DNA of 16,677 nt from Lactobacillus amylolyticus DSM 11664 (GCF_000178475.1 NZ_ADNY01000051.1:1-16677); one strand, 5' to 3'. Shown: positions 1-7,383, counted from the first letter of the stretch. Numbers and translations are program-made. Notes: generated from the letters alone by a model not told the origin.

Positions 1-25
1 TGCTAATCCTTTTTTGTTAGTAATT

Positions 26-862
26 TTATTTTTCATTAAAGCCGACCATCAAGCCGCGCTTTTCAGCATAAAAGCTGCACAGTCCGTGCATTGGTCTCAA
101 AGTAATGTCTGCATCCGGAAATGCGGCCAAAATCTTGTCTTTCAATTTTTCTGCCTCGTCTTCATTTTGACAGTAGTCGATGATGACTTGTCCGCCTTGA
201 TAATTCAGCTTTTTCATTTCCTTGACCATTTCCAAGTTGACCCGCTTCATGCCACGCAATTTTGCCAATGGTTCAAGCTTGCCTTCCTTGCTGGCAGCTC
301 CAATCAACTTAATATGGAGCATTTTGGCAACTTTTGCTAAGGCTGGAGAAACCCGTCCATTCAAAGACAAGTTGTGCAGCGACTGCAAAGCAAACAATAG
401 GTGCGTCTGTGTCCGCATTTTGGCAATGGCCGCATCGACATCTACCCAGCGAACATTGTTTTTAAGGATTTTTTCGATTCCCTGCAAAACAATTTCCATT
501 TCTGGTCCGGCACTACGCGTATCAACGACAATAATTTCACTCTTGGGATTTTTTTCCAAGTAAATGTCTTTTGCCTGCAAAGCAGAAGAATAAGTGCCGC
601 TCAACTGACTGGTCATGGTAACAATGATTGCTTTTTCACTACCTTCTAAAGCTTCAAGCCATTCTTTAATGCTAGGACATGAAGTTTTGCCAGCGACATT
701 GTTTTCATCCATTTTTTGCAAGTAGTCTTGCATATCCAAGCCTTCATTATCTAAATAGTCTTTTCCGCCAAATGAAATAGTCAACGGCACCACAATTAAA
801 TTGCGTTTTGAATCTGTTAAGTCATTTGAGCTAGAATCGATGATTAATCTAATTTCACTCAT
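26..862 (-). CDS. DegV family fatty-acid-binding protein (FakB-like)
   Basis: A 278-residue protein, the usual length for the DegV/FakB family. These cytosolic proteins hold a fatty acid in a tunnel between two domains; well-studied members hand it to the kinase FakA for phosphorylation and phospholipid synthesis. Visible marks are the early Asp-Ser-Ser-Ser motif (residues 9-12), the Thr-Ser-Cys-Pro-Ser motif at 60-64, matching the family TSxPS that contacts the carboxylate, and Ser-Gly-Thr-Tyr at 88-91. The ATG is preceded by a GAGGA ribosome site (plus-strand 874-878). The gene stands alone and diverges from eno. A promoter lies in the repeat array at 910-980. Family assignment is firm. The ligand and the link to a FakA partner are inferred from the family. 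Confidence 0.9.
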   Translation of the reverse strand: MSEIRLIIDSSSNDLTDSKRNLIVVPLTISFGGKDYLDNEGLDMQDYLQKMDENNVAGKTSCPSIKEWLEALEGSEKAIIVTMTSQLSGTYSSALQAKDIYLEKNPKSEIIVVDTRSAGPEMEIVLQGIEKILKNNVRWVDVDAAIAKMRTQTHLLFALQSLHNLSLNGRVSPALAKVAKMLHIKLIGAASKEGKLEPLAKLRGMKRVNLEMVKEMKKLNYQGGQVIIDYCQNEDEAEKLKDKILAAFPDADITLRPMHGLCSFYAEKRGLMVGFNEK

Positions 863-909
863 ATTTTGTTTTTTCCTCGTAAATATCTTTTTCTATTTCT
901 ATATTTTTA

Positions 910-972
910 ATTATATCGTAAAGCTTAAAAATTATATCGTAAAGCTTAAAAATTATATCGTAAAGCTTAAAA
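910..972. repeat. Three perfect tandem 21-bp repeats in the degV-eno intergenic region
   Basis: Copies occupy 910-930, 931-951 and 952-972 and are identical. Each contains the partly palindromic TAAAGCTTAA on the plus strand and TATAAT on the minus strand (at 910-915, 931-936 and 952-957). A 21-bp period is two turns of B-DNA, so any protein bound to each copy would sit on the same face. Only the distal copy has a reasonable -35 box at 17 bp. No further copy was noticed elsewhere in the window. Confidence 0.95.
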
Positions 973-980
973 AGAGTTAA
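952..980 (-). promoter_or_regulatory. Probable promoter of the degV-family gene
   Basis: On the minus strand, -35 TTAACT (975-980) lies 17 bp from a perfect -10 TATAAT (952-957), inside the copy of the 21-bp repeat farthest from the gene. This would give a leader of about 80 nt that includes the other two copies. Those copies also carry TATAAT, but the hexamer 17 bp upstream of each is GATATA, a poor -35. Confidence 0.6.
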
Positions 981-1004
981 TCTCCCTTTAGGAAAAATTA
1001 AAAA

Positions 1005-1020
1005 TGTAAAGCGCTTTCAT
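1005..1020. promoter_or_regulatory. cre-like palindrome (possible CcpA site) upstream of eno
   Basis: TGTAAAGCGCTTTCAT contains the symmetric core AAAGCGCTTT typical of catabolite-responsive elements. One half is a base longer than the standard consensus, so the match is imperfect. It ends just before the eno -35 box, a position compatible with activation or promoter occlusion. The outer TGTAAA (1005-1010) also forms an inverted repeat with the -35 TTTACA (1024-1029). CcpA control of glycolytic genes is established in related bacteria; binding here is inference. Confidence 0.5.
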
Positions 1021-1023
1021 ATG

Positions 1024-1052
1024 TTTACACAATCACAAAGTTAAGCTAAAAT
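1024..1052 (+). promoter_or_regulatory. Strong sigma-A promoter of eno
   Basis: -35 TTTACA (1024-1029), 17-bp spacer, -10 TAAAAT (1047-1052). Transcription should begin near 1058-1060, giving a leader of roughly 84 nt before the enolase ATG. High expression is also suggested by the strongly biased codon choice in eno compared with its neighbours. Confidence 0.8.
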
Positions 1053-1056
1053 TTGA

Positions 1057-1138
1057 GGTGTGGACGAAGAGCAAATAGCTCTTCAGGTGGCGATGATACT
1101 TTTAAACCGGTATCACACCAGATATTTTTAGGAGGTTT
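1057..1138 (+). promoter_or_regulatory. Structured 5' leader of eno, candidate cis-regulatory RNA
   Basis: The first hairpin is perfect: GAAGAGC (1066-1072) with GCTCTTC (1078-1084), loop of five. The second pairs GGTG (1086-1089) with CACC (1116-1119) and TGATAC (1094-1099) with GTATCA (1110-1115), leaving a four-base bulge GCGA. An alternative long-range helix, GGTGTG (1057-1062) with CACACC (1114-1119), would break the second hairpin. Its loop holds AAACC (1104-1108), complementary to GGTTT (1134-1138) at the end of the eno ribosome site AGGAGG (1130-1135). The layout suits control of translation start. I cannot assign it to a known riboswitch class. Confidence 0.55.
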
Positions 1139-1142
1139 TTTG

Positions 1143-2429
1143 ATGTTAAAATCAGTCATTGAAAATGTTCATGCACTTGAAATTTTTGACTCACGTGGTA
1201 ACCCAACTGTTGAAGTTCACGTTACCCTTTCAAACGGTGTCGTAGGTAAGGCTGAAGTTCCATCTGGTGCTTCAACTGGTGAAAACGAAGCCGTTGAATT
1301 ACGTGATGGTGGTTCACGTCTTGGTGGTAAAGGTGTTTCAAAGGCAGTTAACAACGTTAACACTGAAATCAACGATGCATTAAAGGGTATGGACCCATAC
1401 GATCAACCAAAGATCGACAAGACTATGATCGACTTAGACGGTACTCCAAACAAGGGTCGTCTCGGTGCCAACGCTATCTTGGGTGTATCTATGGCTACTG
1501 CTTGTGCTGCAGCTAAGGATGCAGGTCAACCTTTGTACCGTTACCTTGGCGGTATTGATCTTGAAATGCCACAAACTTTCCACAACGTTATCAACGGTGG
1601 TGAACATGCTGACAACGGTATCGACATCCAAGAATTCATGATCACTCCAGTTAACAAGACTTCATTCCGTGACGGCTTCGAAAAGATCGTTAACACTTAC
1701 CACACCTTGAAGAAGGTTTTGGAAGACATGGGTTACGAAACTGGCTTAGGTGACGAAGGTGGTTTCGCTCCTAACATGAAGAACTCAGAAGAAGCTTTGA
1801 AGGCTTTGCACGAATCAATCATCAAGGCTGGTTACAAGCCAGGTGAAGACATCGCTATTGCATGTGACTGTGCTGCTTCATACTTCTACAACAAGGATGA
1901 TCACAAGTACCACCTTGAAGGCAAGGTTCTTGACGATGAAGAGTTGGCAAACTACTACGACAAGTTGCTTGACGAATTCCCAGAATTAATTTCTATGGAA
2001 GACCCATACGACGAAAACGATATTGACGGTATAGTTAAGTTCACTAAGAGCCACAAAGACCGTATCCAAATCGTTCTTGACGACTTCATTTGTACTAACC
2101 CTAAGCTTTTGAACAAGGCTATTCACGATGGCGCTGGTAACGCTTCATTGATCAAGTTGAACCAAATCGGTACTGTAACTGAAACCCTTGAAACTGTCCG
2201 TCTTTCACGTAAGAATGGTTACAACACTATGATTTCTCACCGTTCAGGTGAAACTGGTGACACCTTCATCGCTGACTTAGCCGTTGCTGTAAACGGTGGT
2301 CAATTGAAGTCTGGTGCTCCAGCTCGTTCAGAACGTGTTGAAAAGTACAACCGTTTACTTGAAATCGAAGAAGAACTCGGTGAAGGCGAACGTTTGGCAT
2401 TCTTCCCAGACGACGTTGACAAGGACTAA
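1143..2429 (+). CDS. eno: Enolase (phosphopyruvate hydratase)
   Basis: A 428-residue cytosolic glycolytic enzyme that converts 2-phosphoglycerate to phosphoenolpyruvate. Visible elements are DSRGNPT (16-22), the mobile loop SGASTG (41-46), GEHADN with His155, the catalytic Glu205 in GDEGG, Mg2+ ligands Asp242, Glu286 and Asp313 or 314, catalytic Lys338, HRSGET (366-371) and Lys389. The start is the ATG seven bases after AGGAGG. The reading frame stays open upstream to a TTG at 1053, but that lies before the predicted transcription start. Some signatures differ from common bacterial enolases, such as GAPARSER near residue 391 and MEDPYD near 285, giving the divergent form I associate with the acidophilus group. 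A strong promoter and a two-way terminator make it a single-gene unit. Confidence 0.98.
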   Translation: MLKSVIENVHALEIFDSRGNPTVEVHVTLSNGVVGKAEVPSGASTGENEAVELRDGGSRLGGKGVSKAVNNVNTEINDALKGMDPYDQPKIDKTMIDLDGTPNKGRLGANAILGVSMATACAAAKDAGQPLYRYLGGIDLEMPQTFHNVINGGEHADNGIDIQEFMITPVNKTSFRDGFEKIVNTYHTLKKVLEDMGYETGLGDEGGFAPNMKNSEEALKALHESIIKAGYKPGEDIAIACDCAASYFYNKDDHKYHLEGKVLDDEELANYYDKLLDEFPELISMEDPYDENDIDGIVKFTKSHKDRIQIVLDDFICTNPKLLNKAIHDGAGNASLIKLNQIGTVTETLETVRLSRKNGYNTMISHRSGETGDTFIADLAVAVNGGQLKSGAPARSERVEKYNRLLEIEEELGEGERLAFFPDDVDKD

Positions 2430-2454
2430 TTTATCATTAGTTTGAGTTAATAAG

Positions 2455-2488
2455 AAAAAGAGACTTGCAATCGCAAGCCTCTTTTTTT
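2455..2488. terminator. Bidirectional rho-independent terminator between eno and lysR
   Basis: Stem AAAAAGAG-x-CTTGC with GCAAG-x-CTCTTTTT around the loop AATC, with one A-C mismatch, followed by seven Ts on the plus strand. On the minus strand the stem is followed by CTCTTTTT, so it can also end the convergent lysR transcript, whose stop codon is at 2492. Confidence 0.9.
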
Positions 2489-2491
2489 GCC

Positions 2492-3337
2492 CTAAAAAAT
2501 GTCAATGATCCGTTTCATCAAAGGCGAAACTTTTTCTTTTAGCCAAACCAGTTGCAAATGAGTTTCCCAACTTGCATGCTTTACCAAAACGAATTGTTTT
2601 GGCGCGTATAAATTAGCAATCGATTCTGGAACAAGTGCTGCTCCCATCTCCTGCTGAGCCCACAAAATTGCTGTTCTTGAGTCATCGCATTTTACAGCAT
2701 AATAAGGCTTAAGGCCCTGATGAGCAAAACTTTCATTAAAAATATTTTCAAAGCGGCGATAAATGATTAGCGGTTGTTTGCTAAGTTCCTTCAGATTAAC
2801 TGTCTGCTTTTCTAATAATTTTTGCTCTGTTGTTACCAAGGTCATTCTTTCATTAGTCAAAGTCTTACTCTGAATGCCATTATGGTTAAACGGCGTCCGC
2901 ACAATCCCTAAGTCAATCGTGCCACTGCGCAATTTATCCAAAACGCCAAAAGTATTTTTTTCATAGACGTCAAAAGAAATATCAGGATAAAATCGCGTTA
3001 ATTGTTTAAACTTATCTGAAGGCAATTCACCAACGGACGAAGAAGCAGAACCAATTTTGATAGTACCCAACTCCCCTTTAGCCGTTTTATTGACCTGATC
3101 TTTTGCAGTTTGCGCTAAAGTTAGAATTCTTTCAGCATAGTTTTGCAGTTCCTTACCCGCATCAGTCAGTTCAATGCCATAGGCTGTTCTGGTAAAAAGT
3201 GCGACGCCCAACTCCTTTTCCAGCTGCTTTAACTGGTAAGATAAAGGCGGTTGTGCGATAAAAAGACGCTTAGCAGCCGCCGTAATCTGTTTTTCTTCAG
3301 CAACTGCCAAAAAATAGCGTAATTGTTTCAAATTCAT
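2492..3337 (-). CDS. LysR-family transcriptional regulator
   Basis: A 281-residue DNA-binding regulator. The N-terminal winged helix-turn-helix (residues 1-60) shows the classic LysR pattern: MNLKQLRYFLAVAEE, then TAAAKRLFIAQPPLSYQLKQLEKELG. A type-2 periplasmic-binding-protein-like effector domain fills the rest. I chose the ATG at 3337 because GAGG lies 12 bases upstream; an in-frame TTG at 3355 would add six residues but has no ribosome site. It diverges from the P-type ATPase gene with a shared 124-bp control region, the usual arrangement for a LysR protein and its target. The effector cannot be read from sequence. It is slightly shorter than the 290-300 residues common in the family. Confidence 0.92.
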   Translation of the reverse strand: MNLKQLRYFLAVAEEKQITAAAKRLFIAQPPLSYQLKQLEKELGVALFTRTAYGIELTDAGKELQNYAERILTLAQTAKDQVNKTAKGELGTIKIGSASSSVGELPSDKFKQLTRFYPDISFDVYEKNTFGVLDKLRSGTIDLGIVRTPFNHNGIQSKTLTNERMTLVTTEQKLLEKQTVNLKELSKQPLIIYRRFENIFNESFAHQGLKPYYAVKCDDSRTAILWAQQEMGAALVPESIANLYAPKQFVLVKHASWETHLQLVWLKEKVSPLMKRIIDIF

Positions 3338-3375
3338 AATTTTAAAGTACCTCAAAGCAGATATTAAATTTTTAG

Positions 3376-3413
3376 ATATCTCTTATCTTAAGACGATATT
3401 TTATTCAAAGCAA
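3376..3413 (-). promoter_or_regulatory. Probable lysR promoter overlapping a dyad operator
   Basis: On the minus strand, -35 TTGCTT (3408-3413) and -10 TAAGAT (3385-3390) are 17 bp apart. An inverted repeat ATATC (3376-3380) / GATAT (3395-3399), with a second palindrome TCTTAAGA (3386-3393) inside, covers the -10 region. This fits a LysR-type site used for autoregulation. A weak plus-strand promoter for the ATPase gene (TTCAAA 3404-3409, TTAATA 3427-3432) overlaps the same stretch. Confidence 0.45.
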
Positions 3414-3461
3414 CATCTGTGCTAACTTAATAGGTAGATTTAATCTGGAGGGAGAAATTCA

Positions 3462-5738
3462 ATGGCTGAAAATATTCATGGCCTAAGCCAGGCTGAAGCC
3501 GAAAAACGACTTAAAAAATATGGATTGAATGAAGTGCCTGAACCTAAATACAATTTCTGGAAAGAATTTGCCAGTAAACTCTGGAATCTTTCCGCATGGA
3601 TTCTTGAAGGTGCCTTAATTTTGGAGTTTGCTTTAGGCAAACGCGTCCAAGCACTCTTTGTTTTAGGAATGCTACTGTTTGCTGCTTGGAATGGTGCTTC
3701 GAAAAAGAAGCAATCCAGAAAAGTGTTGGACAGCATTTCACATAAATTAACGCCAACGGTTGCCGTTGAACGCGATGGCAAGTGGATCAAAATTAGTTCC
3801 AAGCAATTAGTTGTTGGCGATTTGATCTCACTGCAACGCGGGGATGTCGTTTCTGCCGATGTCAAAATTCTTGAAGGACAAATGTCATTTGATGAATCTT
3901 CGATTACCGGTGAATCCAAAGCAGTCAAAAAGAAGATCAATGAAACCGCCTATGCCGGCACAACAGTCATGGAAGGCCACGGGCTTGCCCTAGTTACCGC
4001 GACTGGCAAAAATTCACGCTCAGGCAAGACGATCAACCTGATCAACAATTCTGCGGCTCCTGGTCACTTGCAGCAGCTGCTGACTAAGATCATCTATTAT
4101 CTCTGCCTTCTCGATGGCGTTTTAACTGCTATTATCGTTATCGCCTACTTCATCAAAGGTGGAACGGTCATTGGCTTCATTAATGATAAACTAGCCTTTT
4201 TGGCAATGATGTTCATCGCATCTATCCCAGTTGCCATGCCATCTACCTTTGCTTTATCCAACTCTTTTGAAGCAACCCGTTTGAGCAAAGAAGGCGTCTT
4301 GACAGCTGATTTGACTGGTATTCAGGATGCTGCCAACTTGAATTTGCTTTTGCTTGATAAAACGGGAACGATCACTGAAAACAAAACAGCTGTTACCAGC
4401 TGGAAGAATTTTAGCGATCTTGACGATAGCCAGCTCTTAGAACTAACTGCTGCCGCAACTGATCAAAGAAATCAAAGCATCATCGACGCTGCCCTGGACG
4501 AATTTATTTTAAGCAAGGGCCTTAAGGTAGAAGAAGCAGAAGACTTTACTCCATTTACCTCCAATACCGGTTACTCAATGGCCGAAATCAATGGTCATAA
4601 CATTAAACTGGGATCCTTCAAGCAATTGTCACTAATCGATCAAAATGCTGAAAATATTATAAAAGACGTTGACTTCGAAGCCGGTCGTTCAGTTGCTCTC
4701 TTAATTGATGATAAATTAGCCGGCGTCTTTATTTTGAAAGACAAAGTTCGCCACGATTCAAAACAGGCCCTGCAAGAACTCAAAAAGCGCGGCATTCGTA
4801 CAATTATGTTGACTGGTGACAACCAAAGAACAGCGGCTGCCATTGCCAAAGAAGTTGATTTAGCTGGTAATGTCATCTCAATTCATGACTTCAATGAAGA
4901 AACCGATGTTGAACATTTGGCCGGGATTGCTGATGTTTTGCCAGAAGATAAACTGAAAATGGTCAAGTTTTTCCAAAAGAAAGGCTACATCATCGGTATG
5001 ACCGGTGATGGCGTTAATGACTCACCTGCATTGAAGCAAGCTGAAGTCGGGATTGCTGTTTCTAACGCTGCCGACGTTGCTAAACGTTCCAGCAAGATAG
5101 TGCTTCTTGACGATGGTTTAACTTCAATCGTTAAAATTTTGGACGCTGGTCACCGCGTTTACCAAAGAATGACTACGTGGTCTTTAACTAAATTAGCCAG
5201 AACTGCTGAATTGACGATGATCATGACCTTTGGCTACCTCTTCTTCAACTACATCCCATTAGCCTTAAATGCCATGGTTATCTACACTGTCATGAACAAC
5301 ATGGTAACGATGATGATTGGTACCGACCGGACTCACATTACTTATAAGCCAGAAAACTGGGACATGGGCCGTTTAGCCAAAATCGCCTTCTCGCTGGCTG
5401 CCGGTTGGACTGTTCTGGGCATTGCCTTTGTCTCCTATCTGACCATGCATGGCTGGAGTCACGGCACCATTTCGACCATGGTTTATGTTTACTTGGTACT
5501 AAGCGCGATGCTGATTGTTTTAATCACCAGAACCAAGAAGTACTTCTGGCGGGATTACCCATCTAAATTGGTCGGAATCGTTCAAATTTGCGATTTGCTC
5601 TTAACTTTCATCTTGGCCTTGTTTGGTTTAGCAATGACCAAAATTTCGATTCAAAACCTATTGATTACTATTGTGGTTGCCCTGATCGTAGCCGTTGTCA
5701 TTGACCTCTTCTACAAGCCAATTATGGAAAACAAATAA
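3462..5738 (+). CDS. P-type cation-transporting ATPase, H+-ATPase/MntA-like
   Basis: A 758-residue membrane pump driven by ATP. In order: an N-terminal segment like the cation-ATPase N domain (residues 5-40), the actuator loop with TGES (149-152), helix M4 with PVAMP (256-260), the phosphorylated Asp299 in DKTGTIT, TGDN (451-454), the hinge TGDGVNDSP (514-522), and six C-terminal membrane segments. It most resembles the P3A proton-pump branch but has a short nucleotide domain and no long C-terminal regulatory tail. In helix M6, plant and fungal proton pumps have Asn-Asp; here it is Asn612-Asn613. As I recall, the Lactobacillus plantarum Mn2+/Cd2+ uptake ATPase MntA belongs to a similar group, so a metal substrate is plausible. 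GGAGGG precedes the ATG. Control by the divergent LysR gene is likely. Confidence 0.9.
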   Translation: MAENIHGLSQAEAEKRLKKYGLNEVPEPKYNFWKEFASKLWNLSAWILEGALILEFALGKRVQALFVLGMLLFAAWNGASKKKQSRKVLDSISHKLTPTVAVERDGKWIKISSKQLVVGDLISLQRGDVVSADVKILEGQMSFDESSITGESKAVKKKINETAYAGTTVMEGHGLALVTATGKNSRSGKTINLINNSAAPGHLQQLLTKIIYYLCLLDGVLTAIIVIAYFIKGGTVIGFINDKLAFLAMMFIASIPVAMPSTFALSNSFEATRLSKEGVLTADLTGIQDAANLNLLLLDKTGTITENKTAVTSWKNFSDLDDSQLLELTAAATDQRNQSIIDAALDEFILSKGLKVEEAEDFTPFTSNTGYSMAEINGHNIKLGSFKQLSLIDQNAENIIKDVDFEAGRSVALLIDDKLAGVFILKDKVRHDSKQALQELKKRGIRTIMLTGDNQRTAAAIAKEVDLAGNVISIHDFNEETDVEHLAGIADVLPEDKLKMVKFFQKKGYIIGMTGDGVNDSPALKQAEVGIAVSNAADVAKRSSKIVLLDDGLTSIVKILDAGHRVYQRMTTWSLTKLARTAELTMIMTFGYLFFNYIPLALNAMVIYTVMNNMVTMMIGTDRTHITYKPENWDMGRLAKIAFSLAAGWTVLGIAFVSYLTMHGWSHGTISTMVYVYLVLSAMLIVLITRTKKYFWRDYPSKLVGIVQICDLLLTFILALFGLAMTKISIQNLLITIVVALIVAVVIDLFYKPIMENK

Positions 5739-5747
5739 TTTATATCC

Positions 5748-5784
5748 AAAAGTCATTGAGTTGATATACTCAATGGCTTTTTTT
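5748..5784 (+). terminator. Rho-independent terminator after the P-type ATPase gene
   Basis: Stem of about 13 bp, AAAGTCATTGAGT with ACTCAATGGCTTT, loop TGATAT, followed by a run of Ts. It starts ten bases after the ATPase stop codon. A possible cls promoter (TTGATA at 5783-5788, TTTAAT at 5805-5810) begins at its T tract. Confidence 0.9.
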
Positions 5785-5839
5785 GATATTTTTGCTAAAA
5801 TTAGTTTAATAATCTTTTAAAAGAAAGTTTGGTATTAGA

Positions 5840-7324
5840 ATGATTTGGACTTGGGATGTAATCAGACGAATAATTGAAGTCTTGTGGCTGATCAACATTG
5901 CTTTTGCAATTTGGACAGTTTTCCGCAGTCGGAGAAATATTGCTTCAACCTGGGCATGGCTGCTTGTTTTATCAGTCTTTCCCTACATTGGTTTTATCCT
6001 CTATCTCTTTTTGGGAAGACATTTGTCACACGATAAAATCTTTGCTATTCAAGATGAGCAGAAAAAGATTCGTGACCAATTTTTAAGCAAACAACGTGAT
6101 GAGCTGCGCAAACATGACCTGCTGCCAGAAAAAGACCGCAAGCCACGTGCTCGCCGGCTGGTAGAACTTAATCTTAATAACGATGACGCAATTTTAACCT
6201 ACAATAATCAAGTTGAGGTTTTTACCGACGGTCCCACCTTGTTTGATAATCTGGTTGAAAATATCAACCAGGCTAAAGAAATGATCGATGTCGAATTTTA
6301 TACTTTTTATGATGATCATTTAGGCAATAGCGTCTTAGCCGCTTTAGAAGAGGCACAGAAGCGTGGAGTTAAAGTGCGGGTGATTTACGATGCCAGTGGT
6401 TCACGCGGCACCAAGCCTTCTTTTTTCAACAAATTGCGCGATTTAGGCGGACAAGCACAACCTTTTATTTCTACTTCCAGTAAATATTGGTTCATAACGC
6501 CAAGAATGAATTATCACCTGCACCGCAAAGTGGTCGTGATCGACCACCGAATTGGCTATATCGGCGGTTTCAATATTGGTGATCAATATGTTGACCGCTC
6601 GCAAAAGTTTGGTCATTGGCGCGATACTCACTTGCGCGTTGTCGGACAAGCGGCTGATCTGATGGAAATTCGCTTTGCAATGGATTGGAATACTTCCTGC
6701 CGTAAAACACGCTTGCCGAAATATAATCTGGGCTGGCTGAAAGATTTTAAAATTCAAACAGCAGATAATAACGAGCAAGTACCAATGCAAATCGTTTCTT
6801 CCGGTCCTGATTCTGAAAATGCAGCTATCCGGCGCTCCTACCAAGAAATTATTGCTAGTTCCCTTGACTACGTTTATATCCAAACGCCTTACCTTATTCC
6901 TGAAGCACCAATGCTTGAATCTTTGATCATTGCTGCCAAAAGCGGTATAGATGTCCGCATTATGGTTCCTTGCATGGCCGATCACGCATTTGTTTATCGG
7001 GCAACGGAATATTACGCTAAGTACTTAACTGAGAACGGTGTTAAAGTTTACAAGTACGATAATGGTTTTATTCATGCCAAAACAATGGTGTCTGATTCCA
7101 ATATTTCTTCAGTTGGTTCGGCTAACCAAGATTTCAGAAGCTACAGCTTGAACTTCGAAGTTAACAGTTTTAACTACTCACCTGAATTATCTGCTAAACT
7201 AAAAGCAATTTTTGAAGAAGATTTGAAGAAATCAACTTTGATGACGAATGAATACTTCAAGCAGCAATCAGCTTGGCGCAAGTTCAAACAATACTTCTCA
7301 AGATTGCTTTCACCAATTTTATAA
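5840..7324 (+). CDS. cls: Cardiolipin synthase
   Basis: A 494-residue membrane enzyme of the phospholipase D family, the usual length for bacterial Cls. It joins two phosphatidylglycerols to make cardiolipin and glycerol. Two N-terminal membrane helices (about 10-28 and 36-58, the PLDc_N region) precede two HKD active sites: His228-Lys230-Asp235, followed by GYIGGFNIGDQY, and His412-Lys414-Asp419, followed by SSVGSANQDFRS. Both are intact, so the enzyme should be active. The ribosome site is weak (AAGAAAG about 15 bases upstream), suggesting modest expression. It lies between terminators at 5748 and 7344, so it is probably transcribed alone. Confidence 0.95.
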   Translation: MIWTWDVIRRIIEVLWLINIAFAIWTVFRSRRNIASTWAWLLVLSVFPYIGFILYLFLGRHLSHDKIFAIQDEQKKIRDQFLSKQRDELRKHDLLPEKDRKPRARRLVELNLNNDDAILTYNNQVEVFTDGPTLFDNLVENINQAKEMIDVEFYTFYDDHLGNSVLAALEEAQKRGVKVRVIYDASGSRGTKPSFFNKLRDLGGQAQPFISTSSKYWFITPRMNYHLHRKVVVIDHRIGYIGGFNIGDQYVDRSQKFGHWRDTHLRVVGQAADLMEIRFAMDWNTSCRKTRLPKYNLGWLKDFKIQTADNNEQVPMQIVSSGPDSENAAIRRSYQEIIASSLDYVYIQTPYLIPEAPMLESLIIAAKSGIDVRIMVPCMADHAFVYRATEYYAKYLTENGVKVYKYDNGFIHAKTMVSDSNISSVGSANQDFRSYSLNFEVNSFNYSPELSAKLKAIFEEDLKKSTLMTNEYFKQQSAWRKFKQYFSRLLSPIL

Positions 7325-7343
7325 AAATCGAATATTGCAATAG

Positions 7344-7383
7344 AAAAGACTAAGTACAAAATTCGTACTTAGTCTTTATTTTT
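7344..7383. terminator. Terminator after cls
   Basis: A perfect 13-bp stem, 7345-7357 with 7365-7377, loop AAAATTC, followed by ATTTTT. The flanking bases are A-rich upstream and T-rich downstream, so it could also work on the minus strand. The last codon and stop of the rebuilt decayed minus-strand gene (7369-7371) fall inside the stem. Confidence 0.9.

Noticed and set aside
910..972. CRISPR array or transposon end repeats
   Set aside because: The units abut with no spacers and no target-site duplication or transposase is nearby.
1057..1138. Fluoride riboswitch ahead of eno
   Set aside because: Attractive because fluoride inhibits enolase, but the leader lacks the GGCG...CGCC first stem and conserved order of the crcB motif as I know it.
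1053..1142. N-terminal extension of enolase by 30 residues from TTG at 1053
   Set aside because: The TTG lies before the predicted transcription start, the added residues are unlike enolase, and AGGAGG sits correctly for the ATG at 1143.
3338..3355. Longer LysR start at TTG 3355
   Set aside because: No ribosome site precedes it, whereas the ATG at 3337 has GAGG upstream and matches the family N-terminus.
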